This document shows positions 1-5,899 of a stretch of 6,739 nt of DNA, one piece after another. The stretch spans positions 1-6,739 of the forward strand of contig ONXY01000540.1 of the NCBI GenBank assembly GCA_900321945.1, given 5' to 3'. The translations under genes and the position numbers were made by a program. Under the pieces are notes generated by a model that was given only the letters and a program-made list of their open reading frames with translations, was not told the DNA's origin and searched no databases. Origin of the DNA: an uncultured Eubacteriales bacterium. Its GTDB lineage: Bacteria > Bacillota_A > Clostridia > Christensenellales > Aristaeellaceae. Every line of letters starts with the position of its first letter. Position 1 is the stretch's first letter.

Positions 1-242
1 GCCTCCAGCTCGGAAACGGGATCTTCTCCCAGGACTTCCGCGGCGAAGCCCGCGTCCCCGAAATAGACCGGCGGGTTCAGGTTCATCAGGTTGCACCGGC
101 CGTTCCCGGTCGCCAGCAGCTTCTTCCCCGGCCGGTCGGCCTTTTCCAGAAGAGTCACCCGGTCCCCGGCCCGCGCCGCCGCGGCCGCGGCGGCCATGCC
201 GGAGGCGCCGGCGCCGCAGACTGCCACTTCTGTCCGGATCAC
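1..242 (-). CDS. BaiN/HI0933-family FAD-dependent oxidoreductase, N-terminal part (cut by left window edge)
   Basis: Only the first 80 codons are visible. They hold a classic N-terminal FAD-binding Rossmann fold: a beta strand (VAVCGAGASG, residues 6-15), an alanine-rich helix and an acidic residue (E33) ending the second strand. The motif GKKLLATGNGRCN (residues 39-51) follows, and it is the hallmark of the HI0933/YhiN/BaiN flavoprotein family. Family members are about 400 residues long and are annotated as NAD(P)/FAD-dependent oxidoreductases or aminoacetone oxidase-like proteins; their physiological substrate is mostly unknown. The start is GTG at 240-242: an AGGAGGG ribosome-binding site lies 7 nt upstream (250-256), and an in-frame TAA just before it excludes an earlier start. 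The gene lies 27 nt after the tRNA methyltransferase stop, so the two are probably co-transcribed. Family assignment is firm; the reaction is not predictable from this fragment. Confidence 0.9.
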   Translation of the reverse strand, partial: MIRTEVAVCGAGASGMAAAAAAARAGDRVTLLEKADRPGKKLLATGNGRCNLMNLNPPVYFGDAGFAAEVLGEDPVSELE

Positions 243-269
243 GGCCGCACCCTCCTGTTATACTCCGGT

Positions 270-1016
270 TTATTCAACCATATGATAAATGGACTTCAGT
301 TCGTTTGTCAAGTCCCCGGACCGTTCCCGGACGATCAGCGGCGGCATGGGCTGCAGCAGCGGCCTCGCGTCCTTCGACGCCTCCATCAGGACCAGATTGG
401 CCGGATGGTCCGCGTCGGGATAGACCAGCCTGAAATGCTTCGGTTCCAGATGCGCGGCGCGCAGCTCCGTCATAAGGCTGAACATCTGGGCGGCGGGATA
501 TACCAGGAACATTTTTCCCTTTCCCTTCAGCACGCGAAAGGCGGATCCGAAGAACTGCCGGAGCGTGTGCTTCCCCTGATGACGGGCCGTCGCCAGCGGC
601 TCGTCCCGGTTTACCATGACCTTCCCCGGCATACCGTAGGGCGGGTTGCAGACCACCGTATCCACGCTGCACATGCCGAGCAGCTTTTCCGCGTCCGCGA
701 CGTCCGCGCAAAAGATCTCCGACCGTTCCTCCAGGCCGTTCAGACGCATGTTTCTCCGTGCCGTCTCGGCCATCTCCGGCTGAATTTCCAGCCCGATATA
801 CCGCGCGCCCTTTCCTCTGCCCGACAGCAGAACCGGAAGGATCCCCGTTCCGGTTCCGAAGTCCGCGACCGTGTCCCGGGGCTTTACGCGCGCGAAGTCC
901 GCCAGAAGCACCGCGTCCATGCCGAAGCGGAAATTCTGCTTCTTCTGGATCAGCCTGAGCCCGGCGAACTGCAGATCCTCGAGGGTTTCCCCCTCCATGA
1001 TTTCAATCTTCTCCAT
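270..1016 (-). CDS. trmN6: TrmN6/YabB-type tRNA1(Val) (adenine(37)-N6)-methyltransferase
   Basis: This is a class I SAM-dependent methyltransferase of 248 residues, the usual size for the YabB/TrmN6 family. The N-terminal signature FRFGMDAVLLADFA (residues 29-42) is family-typical. It is followed by the SAM-binding motif I DFGTGTGILP (52-61), the acidic loop GLEIQ (75-79) and the catalytic NPPY tetrad (124-127), which marks N6-adenine or amino methylation. Characterised homologues methylate A37 next to the anticodon of tRNA-Val; that target is inferred here by family. The start is uncertain. The ATG at 1014-1016 has no Shine-Dalgarno sequence, because a terminator hairpin and its U-tract lie directly before it. 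The in-frame ATG at 996-998 (Met7) has GGAGAAG 9 nt upstream and may be the real start, giving 242 residues. The gene follows glgA by 67 nt and precedes the flavoprotein by 27 nt. Confidence 0.87.
   Translation of the reverse strand: MEKIEIMEGETLEDLQFAGLRLIQKKQNFRFGMDAVLLADFARVKPRDTVADFGTGTGILPVLLSGRGKGARYIGLEIQPEMAETARRNMRLNGLEERSEIFCADVADAEKLLGMCSVDTVVCNPPYGMPGKVMVNRDEPLATARHQGKHTLRQFFGSAFRVLKGKGKMFLVYPAAQMFSLMTELRAAHLEPKHFRLVYPDADHPANLVLMEASKDARPLLQPMPPLIVRERSGDLTNELKSIYHMVE
1008..1014 (-). promoter_or_regulatory. Candidate ribosome-binding site favouring the shorter trmN6 start
   Basis: On the minus strand GGAGAAG ends 9 nt before the in-frame ATG at 996-998. The upstream ATG at 1014-1016 is preceded by GTTTTTCACAAA, which has no purine-rich Shine-Dalgarno sequence. 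This favours Met7 as the start. It is an inference from spacing only. Confidence 0.45.
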
Positions 1017-1022
1017 TTTGTG

Positions 1023-1055
1023 AAAAACGGATGTGCGGAGCGGGTCCGCACATCC
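1023..1055 (-). terminator. Strong rho-independent terminator after glgA
   Basis: On the minus strand a perfect 11-bp GC-rich stem has arms at 1045-1055 and 1029-1039, with a 5-nt loop (1040-1044). One G then follows, and a run of five T (1027-1023). It lies 28 nt past the glgA stop and closes the glgCDA transcript. The U-run ends only 6 nt before the first possible trmN6 ATG, so trmN6 needs read-through or a promoter inside glgA. In the plus direction no T-run directly follows the hairpin, so it works in one direction. Confidence 0.88.
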
Positions 1056-1083
1056 TGGTCGGTTTTCATCTGTGTCGGGCCGT

Positions 1084-2586
1084 TCAGTCGGGAGAGATCT
1101 CGACCACGACGGGATTGGGTTCTTCCGGCTTCGCTTCCTTCGGTTTCTTCTCCTCGAACAGGCTCCGGTAAAGCTTCAGGTATTCCCCGGCGGAATGGGT
1201 CCAGCTGTAGTCGCCGGTCATCCCGCGGTGCTGCAGCTTGTGCCAGACGGCCGGCTCCTCCGTGTAGTAGCGGACCGCCCGCTCGATGGTGTGGAGCATG
1301 TCGTGGGCGTTGTAGTTGAAGAAGGTGAATCCGTTTCCGTCGCCGTTCGCCTCGTTGTAGCTCAGCACGGTATCCCGCAGGCCGCCGGTCTCCCGGACGA
1401 CCGGCACCGTGCCGTACCGCATGGCGATCATCTGGCTGAGCCCGCAGGGTTCGAACTGGCTTGGCATCAGGAAGATGTCGGTGCCGGCGTAGATCCGGTG
1501 GGCCAGCGCGTGGTCCATCGTGAACCGGGCGGCAACCCGTCCTCTGTACTCGCCCTCGGCCCAGCTGAAGAGGTTGAAATACCGGCCTTCGCCCATTCCG
1601 AGCACGACGAGCTGCACGTCCTGCCGCATGATGTCGGTGATGACGTAGTCCACCAGGTCGAGGCCCTTCTGGTTGCTGAGCCGGCCGACCATGCCGATGA
1701 CCGGCGTGTCCGGGCTGACGTTCAGGCCCAGATCCTCCTGCAGGGCCTTTTTGCAGACCGCTTTTCCGGAGAGGTCGCCGTCGGTGTAGTTCGCGGCGAT
1801 GCTTTTGTCCGTCGCCGGGTTATAGTCGGCGATGTCGATTCCGTTCAGGACGCCGGAAAGGTCGTCCTTCCTCGCCCGGAGAAGCCCGTCCAGCCGCTCC
1901 CCGTAGTACGCGGTCTGGATCTCCTCCGCGTAGGAGGGGCTGACTGTCGTGATCAGGTCGCTGTACACCAGCGCGGCCTTCATGAAGTTGGCGCAGCCGT
2001 AGCATTCCAGCTTGTCATCGGTCCAGAGGCTGTCGCCCAGACCCAGCACGTCCTGGACCTCCCGGATTCCGAAAATGCCCTGGTACTGCAGGTTGTGGAT
2101 CGTGAAGATCGTCCGGATCTTCGAATAGAACGGGAGATGCGCGTACTGGATTTTCAGCAGCGCGGGGATCATGCCGCTCTGCCAGTCGTGGGCGTGAATC
2201 ACCTCCGGCTGGAATCCGATCAGCGGCAGCATGTTCAGCACGGCGCGGCAGAAGAACCCGAAACGCTCGTACTCGTCCCCGCCCATGCCGTAGATATACG
2301 GCCGGCCGAAATAGAACCGGTTGTCAATGAAATACCAGGTGACGCCGTCCTTCTTCAGCGTTTCAATGCCGCAGTACTGCTTCCGCCAGCCCAGCTGGAC
2401 CTCGAAGTCCGTCACATGGGTCATCGCTTTCTGCCATTCCTGCGGAATGGCGCTGAACAGCGGGATCACCACCCGGACGTCGTTTCCTTCCTTCGCCAGC
2501 ACCGGAGCGAGCGCTCCGACCACGTCCGCCAGGCCGCCGGTTTTCACAAACGGAACCGACTCCCCGGCCGCAAACAGAATCTTCAC
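1084..2586 (-). CDS. glgA: Glycogen synthase, ADP-glucose-dependent (GT5)
   Basis: This cytoplasmic enzyme moves glucose from ADP-glucose to the non-reducing end of an alpha-1,4-glucan. The 500-residue product carries all the expected GT5 landmarks. The N-terminal domain has KTGGLADV (15-22) for ADP-glucose binding, HAHDW (131-135) and IHNLQYQG (163-170). The C-terminal GT-B domain has GRLSNQKG (301-308, with R302 and K307 as phosphate-binding residues) and SQFEPCGLSQ (376-385, with the catalytic-site glutamate E379), followed by VVRETGGLRDTV. The start is GTG at 2584-2586, with AAAGGGGG 7 nt upstream (2594-2601). The protein is slightly longer than typical bacterial GlgA (about 475-480) because of a charged, proline-rich tail, residues 478-500. 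It lies 66 nt after glgD, with a hairpin in the gap, and ends at a strong terminator. The identification is secure. Confidence 0.97.
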   Translation of the reverse strand: MKILFAAGESVPFVKTGGLADVVGALAPVLAKEGNDVRVVIPLFSAIPQEWQKAMTHVTDFEVQLGWRKQYCGIETLKKDGVTWYFIDNRFYFGRPYIYGMGGDEYERFGFFCRAVLNMLPLIGFQPEVIHAHDWQSGMIPALLKIQYAHLPFYSKIRTIFTIHNLQYQGIFGIREVQDVLGLGDSLWTDDKLECYGCANFMKAALVYSDLITTVSPSYAEEIQTAYYGERLDGLLRARKDDLSGVLNGIDIADYNPATDKSIAANYTDGDLSGKAVCKKALQEDLGLNVSPDTPVIGMVGRLSNQKGLDLVDYVITDIMRQDVQLVVLGMGEGRYFNLFSWAEGEYRGRVAARFTMDHALAHRIYAGTDIFLMPSQFEPCGLSQMIAMRYGTVPVVRETGGLRDTVLSYNEANGDGNGFTFFNYNAHDMLHTIERAVRYYTEEPAVWHKLQHRGMTGDYSWTHSAGEYLKLYRSLFEEKKPKEAKPEEPNPVVVEISPD

Positions 2587-2616
2587 AGGTATTCCCCCTT
2601 TGGACTGACAGAAACG

Positions 2617-2644
2617 AGCGGCTGCCGGGAATCTGGCAGCCGCT
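2617..2644 (-). terminator. Intercistronic hairpin between glgD and glgA, possible weak terminator or attenuator
   Basis: A perfect 10-bp stem has arms AGCGGCTGCC (2617-2626) and GGCAGCCGCT (2635-2644) with an 8-nt loop. It starts 8 nt past the glgD stop and ends 15 nt before the glgA ribosome-binding site. On the minus strand it is followed by CGTTTCTG, so the U-run is too short for a strong terminator. It could lower glgA expression relative to glgCD, or protect the upstream mRNA from 3' decay. The structure is seen; the function is inferred. Confidence 0.5.
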
Positions 2645-2652
2645 GCGTGTCG

Positions 2653-3774
2653 TCAGATTACTACGTTCTTGCCGATGACGATGGGATAGGCGTCCGGACC
2701 GATCAGCTTCGCGTTCCGCTTGATGACGGACTGCTTGTCGAGAATGCAGTTCTCGATGTACGCTCCGGAATGTACCTGCCCGTCCTGCATGATGATGCAG
2801 TTTTTCACATGCGCGTCCGGCGCGATCCTTACGCCGCGGAACAGGACGCTGTTCTCCACGGTGCCCTCGATCTGGCAGCCGTCGGCCAGCAGGGAGTTGA
2901 TGACGGACGCCTTGTCGCAGTAATGCGTGGGCATTTCATCCCGGACCTTGGTGTAGACCGGCAGGTCGTCCCGGAAGAGCCCCTTGCGCTTTTCCGGATC
3001 CAGGATGTCCATGTTGAAACGGAAGTAGCTCTGGACGGAATCAATCCGCCAGCATTCTCCCTTGTACTCGTAGGCGTTGACCTTGTACTGGCCGTCCCGC
3101 ACCATGGTCATCAGCAGATCCCGGTCCAGATCGTGCAGCCCGTGGGCGACCGCCTTGTCCACCAGGTTCAGCAGCAGCTCGCGCTTGATGATCAGCACCT
3201 TCATGTAGATGTTCTCATAGGAGGGCTCGGTGGGCTGAATCTCCATGTCGGTGACGTTCCCGGCCTCGTCCAGATTCAGGTACGTGCCGATCTCGTTCCG
3301 CTTCATGGACGGATCCTTCGTGTACATGAGCGTGACCGCCGCGCCGGAATCCTGATGGAAGCGGAGAATCTCCTCCAGGCGCGCGTTGTAGATGATGTCG
3401 CTGCCGCTCATGACCAGGGTTTCCTGCTTGCTCCGGGTCAGATAGTTTGTGTTGGAGCGGATGGCGTCCAGCAGGCCGGTATACACGCCGACGTTCTCGC
3501 GGGTCAGGAACGGGGGCAGAATGTGCAGGCCCTCGTTCTTGCCGTGCAGGTCCCACTCCTTGCCGGATCCCAGATGGTCCATCAGGCTGTGGTAGTTCTT
3601 CTGCATGATCACGCCCACGTTCTTGATTCCGGCGTTCACCATGCTGGAGACCTGGAAGTCGATCACCCTGAACCGCGCGGCGACAGGCAGAGCCGCGATC
3701 GCCCGGAGCATCGTGAGTTCGCGCAGGCGGTTGTCGTTCTCGCCCGTATAGATAAATCCCATGACGTTCTTCAT
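2653..3774 (-). CDS. glgD: GlgD, GlgC-like regulatory subunit of glucose-1-phosphate adenylyltransferase
   Basis: The 373-residue protein has the same layout as GlgC: an N-terminal nucleotidyltransferase fold and a C-terminal left-handed beta-helix (about residues 285-373, with hexapeptide-like repeats such as VENSVLFRGVRIAPDAHV). Key catalytic features are degenerate. The GGxGxRL nucleotide loop is replaced by YTGENDNRLREL (9-20). The sugar-phosphate motif FEEKP is replaced by MEIQPTEP (177-184), without the lysine. [10 protein letters not shown] is reduced to SGSDIIYN (123-130). RIDSVQSYFRFNMDIL (243-258) matches the GlgC segment [17 protein letters not shown]. In Firmicutes GlgD forms hetero-oligomers with GlgC and raises its activity while having little or none alone; that role is inferred from the family. 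The start is ATG, with AAGGAAG 8 nt upstream. It lies 34 nt after glgC, so it is translated from the same mRNA. Confidence 0.95.
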   Translation of the reverse strand: MKNVMGFIYTGENDNRLRELTMLRAIAALPVAARFRVIDFQVSSMVNAGIKNVGVIMQKNYHSLMDHLGSGKEWDLHGKNEGLHILPPFLTRENVGVYTGLLDAIRSNTNYLTRSKQETLVMSGSDIIYNARLEEILRFHQDSGAAVTLMYTKDPSMKRNEIGTYLNLDEAGNVTDMEIQPTEPSYENIYMKVLIIKRELLLNLVDKAVAHGLHDLDRDLLMTMVRDGQYKVNAYEYKGECWRIDSVQSYFRFNMDILDPEKRKGLFRDDLPVYTKVRDEMPTHYCDKASVINSLLADGCQIEGTVENSVLFRGVRIAPDAHVKNCIIMQDGQVHSGAYIENCILDKQSVIKRNAKLIGPDAYPIVIGKNVVI

Positions 3775-3808
3775 GTTCGTCTCTTCCTTTCCTCGTAATG
3801 CTGCGAAA

Positions 3809-4993
3809 TCAGAAGGTCGTATCCTGGTCCACCTGGACGCCGGCCTTTACGCTGACGCCGGCGGGAAGCGTCACGCCGTGGCCGATCACGGCGATGTTTC
3901 CCGTCTCCTCGCCCACGATGGCGCCGGCCCCGATGACCGCGTTCTCGGACACGATGGTGCGGCGCACGACCGCTCCGCGGCGGACGATGCTGCCGGGCAT
4001 GATCACGCTGTCGCGCACGTTGGCGCCTTCCTCAATCACGACGCCGGCGAAGATGATGCTGTGGTTCACGTTGCCGTAGATTTCGCTGCCCTCGGTCACC
4101 AGCGAGTCGGTCACGCTGGCGCCCTTCGCCACGTAGTGCGGCGGGAATCCGGGATTCTTGGCGTAGATCCTCCAGCTCTTGTCGTGCAGGTTGATCGGCG
4201 GCGGATCCATCAGCAGATCCATGTTCGCCTCCCAGAGGCTCTCGATGGTTCCGACGTCTTTCCAGTATCCCTCGAAGTAATAGGCGAAGATTCTCTGCTG
4301 ATCGTTCAGCATGCTGGGGATGATGTTTTTTCCGAAATCGTTGGAGCTCTTCTTGTTCGCCTCATCGTCGATCAGGTACTGGCGCAGCTTTTCCCAGGTG
4401 AAGATGTAGACGCCCATCGACGCCTTGTTGCTCTTGGGGTTCTTCGGCTTTTCCTCGAATTCGATGATCCGGTTCTCGTCGTCCGTGTTCATGATGCCGA
4501 ACCGGGGAGCCTCCTCCCACGGCACGGGACGAACCGCGATCGTGGCGTCCGCGCCGTTGCGGATGTGGTCTTTCAGCATGGCGTTGTAGTCCATCTTGTA
4601 GATATGGTCTCCGCTGAGGATCAGCACGTAATCCGGGCTGTACTCCTCGATGAAGGACATGTTCTGGTAGATGGCGTTCGCGGTTCCGCGGTACCACTCG
4701 CTGCCCTTCACGGTCTGATAGGGCGGAAGGACGAAAACGCCGCCGTTGGAAATATCCAGATCCCAGGGCGCGCCGCTTCCGATGTAGGCGTTCAGCTCAA
4801 GCGGCTGGTACTGGGTCAGCACGCCGACCGTGTCGATCCCGCTGTTTGTGCAGTTGCTCAGCGGAAAGTCGATAATCCGGTACTTTCCGCCGTACGGCAC
4901 GGCGGGCTTGGCCACGTTCTTGGTCAGAATCCCGAGGCGGCTCCCCTGTCCGCCGGCCAGAAGCATTGCAACGCAGGTTTTCTTCCTTAACAC
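3809..4993 (-). CDS. glgC: Glucose-1-phosphate adenylyltransferase (ADP-glucose pyrophosphorylase), catalytic subunit
   Basis: This enzyme makes ADP-glucose and pyrophosphate from ATP and glucose-1-phosphate, the committed step of bacterial glycogen synthesis. The 394-residue product has the nucleotide loop GGQGSRL (14-20), [19 protein letters not shown] (29-47), the catalytic metal-site motif [10 protein letters not shown] (127-136), the sugar-phosphate motif FEEKP (179-183) and [19 protein letters not shown] (243-261). A left-handed beta-helix follows from about residue 290 to the end. The start chosen is GTG at 4991-4993, giving [15 protein letters not shown], which aligns with the short N-terminus of B. 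subtilis GlgC as I recall it. An ATG at 5078-5080 would add 29 residues unlike the family, and it lies just downstream of the likely -10 element. AAGGGAG (5005-5011) is 11 nt before the GTG. First gene of glgCDA. Confidence 0.96.
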   Translation of the reverse strand: MLRKKTCVAMLLAGGQGSRLGILTKNVAKPAVPYGGKYRIIDFPLSNCTNSGIDTVGVLTQYQPLELNAYIGSGAPWDLDISNGGVFVLPPYQTVKGSEWYRGTANAIYQNMSFIEEYSPDYVLILSGDHIYKMDYNAMLKDHIRNGADATIAVRPVPWEEAPRFGIMNTDDENRIIEFEEKPKNPKSNKASMGVYIFTWEKLRQYLIDDEANKKSSNDFGKNIIPSMLNDQQRIFAYYFEGYWKDVGTIESLWEANMDLLMDPPPINLHDKSWRIYAKNPGFPPHYVAKGASVTDSLVTEGSEIYGNVNHSIIFAGVVIEEGANVRDSVIMPGSIVRRGAVVRRTIVSENAVIGAGAIVGEETGNIAVIGHGVTLPAGVSVKAGVQVDQDTTF

Positions 4994-5004
4994 AGAATCC
5001 CACA

Positions 5005-5011
5005 CTCCCTT
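5005..5011 (-). promoter_or_regulatory. Ribosome-binding site that fixes the glgC start
   Basis: AAGGGAG on the minus strand lies 11 nt before GTG 4991-4993. The other nearby GTG triplets (5001-5003, out of frame; 5003-5005, in frame) are too close to this site or overlap it. The spacing is slightly long, but no better purine-rich site serves another start in this frame. Confidence 0.6.
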
Positions 5012-5088
5012 ATTTGAATTCTTTTTCCAAATAGCGGTACAGGCTGTTGAGGAAAGACAGGACACAACAAACCGGTACATCTGGTATT

Positions 5089-5118
5089 ATATTACCTGTT
5101 TTTATCCATGTTCGTCAA
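5089..5118 (-). promoter_or_regulatory. SigA-type promoter for glgCDA
   Basis: On the minus strand the -35 element TTGACG (5113-5118) and the -10 element TAATAT (5089-5094) are separated by 18 bp, inside an AT-rich intergenic region that contrasts with the GC-rich genes. An overlapping TATAAT (5086-5091) would give a 21-bp spacer and is less likely. Transcription would start near 5082, giving a 5' leader of about 90 nt before the glgC GTG. The heptamer CGGTACA (plus strand) occurs twice around the leader (5035-5041 and 5073-5079), with unknown meaning. The promoter lets glgCDA be expressed separately from sigH. Confidence 0.7.
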
Positions 5119-5141
5119 GAGCAAAAAGAGTCTTTCGTCAT

Positions 5142-5170
5142 TTTTCCGAAATGTTTTCCGTTATTTTCCG
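5142..5170 (-). repeat. Three phased CGGAAAA repeats upstream of the glgC promoter
   Basis: On the minus strand CGGAAAA occurs at 5164-5170, 5154-5160 and 5142-5148, with spacings of 10 and 12 bp, close to one helical turn. The first copy includes the sigH stop region. The array lies 23 bp upstream of the -35 element. Such phased A-tracts may bend DNA or act as an UP-like element, or may bind a regulator. It could also be chance in an AT-rich gap. Confidence 0.35.
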
Positions 5171-5874
5171 TTTTCTTCCAGATATTTTTCCAGTTTTCTC
5201 TTGACCCGCTGGAGCGCGTTGTCGATGGATTTGACGTGCCGTCCGAGCGATTCGGCGATTTCCTGATAGCTTTTCCCGTCCAGATAGGCGTTCAGAACCT
5301 CCTGCTCCAGCCCGGACAGTACCTCCTTGATCTTTTCGTTGATGCTGATCAGGTCCTCCCGGTTGATGATGATCTCCTCCGGGTTGGAGACGCGGCCCTC
5401 CATGATGACGTCCATCAGCGTGCGGTCGCTCTCTTCGTCGTAGAGAGGCTTGTTCAGGCTGATGTAGCTGTTGAGGGGAATATGCTTCTGACGCGTGGCC
5501 GTTTTGATGGCGGTGATGATCTGGCGGGTGATGCACAGCTCCGCGAAAGCCCGGAACGAGCTGAGCTTCTCTGGCCGGTAGTCGCGGATCGCCTTGTACA
5601 GCCCGATCATGCCCTCCTGAACGATGTCCTCGTGATCCGCGCCGATCAGGAAATAGCTCCTTGCTCTGGACCGCACAAAATTTTTGTACTTGTTCAGCAG
5701 ATACTCTTCGGCCAGCGGATCCCCCTGACGGCACAGCTCAACGGCCTTCTCGTCGCTGACGCCGGTGTAGCGCTGCGCAAGATCCTGCTGCTCCTCGTCT
5801 TCCTCGGGGAAAGGCGGCAGCTCTTCCGCGTTCCCGTCTTCCGGATCCCGCTCCCATTCCCGGTCTTCGGTCAT
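5161..5874 (-). CDS. sigH: RNA polymerase sigma factor SigH (Spo0H)
   Basis: This alternative sigma factor directs RNA polymerase to genes of the transition to stationary phase and early sporulation in Bacillus and Clostridium. The 237-residue product carries nearly unchanged family signatures. Region 2.1 is NKYKNFVRSRARSYFLIGAD (61-80), and the core-binding region 2.2 is EDIVQEGMIGLYKAIRDY (82-99). The -10 recognition helix lies at about 107-129 (FRAFAELC to TATRQ), followed by KHIPLNSY. The region 4 helix-turn-helix is at about 187-234 (LDGKSYQEIAESLGRHVKSI). Residues 1-35 form an acidic, proline-containing extension not seen in B. subtilis SigH as I recall it. The ATG has AAGAAGG 9 nt upstream (5884-5890), which supports the full-length start. 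The gene lies 25 nt after rlmB, so they are probably one operon. I see no clear terminator behind it. Confidence 0.97.
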   Translation of the reverse strand: MTEDREWERDPEDGNAEELPPFPEEDEEQQDLAQRYTGVSDEKAVELCRQGDPLAEEYLLNKYKNFVRSRARSYFLIGADHEDIVQEGMIGLYKAIRDYRPEKLSSFRAFAELCITRQIITAIKTATRQKHIPLNSYISLNKPLYDEESDRTLMDVIMEGRVSNPEEIIINREDLISINEKIKEVLSGLEQEVLNAYLDGKSYQEIAESLGRHVKSIDNALQRVKRKLEKYLEENGK

Positions 5875-5899
5875 TGGTTATCGCCTTCTTTTGAAAGAA

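Noticed and set aside
171..200. GC-only repeat around the NotI-like palindrome
   Set aside because: It encodes the run of seven alanines in the FAD-binding helix; codon composition explains it.
282..1319. Plus-strand open frame of 345 codons opposite trmN6 and the end of glgA
   Set aside because: It is antisense to a clear methyltransferase, crosses the terminator, and shows a low-complexity Arg-rich end without motifs.
1033..3798. Plus-strand open frame of 921 codons opposite glgA and glgD
   Set aside because: It lies antisense to two fully recognised genes. The translation is rich in Val, His, Asp, Leu and Gln with no domain motif, as expected for the shadow of GC-rich genes. There is no ribosome-binding site at its start, and it runs through the intergenic hairpin.
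3761..4990. Plus-strand open frame of 409 codons opposite glgC
   Set aside because: It is a mirror of the GlgC coding frame, of the same Val/Asp/His-rich type, with no recognisable domain.
5000..5050. Possible SigH-type promoter (AAAGAATTC as -10) before glgC
   Set aside because: The -10-like match is reasonable, but no AGGA-type -35 element lies 11-12 bp upstream, and the start site would fall on the ribosome-binding site.
4994..5080. Upstream ATG extension of GlgC (29 extra residues)
   Set aside because: The extra residues do not resemble the family N-terminus, the region is AT-rich promoter and leader sequence, and the ATG would lie within a few bases of the expected transcription start.
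5055..5082. Possible cre site for carbon catabolite control in the glgC leader
   Set aside because: TGTACCGGTTTGT has too many mismatches to the cre consensus, including at the central CG.
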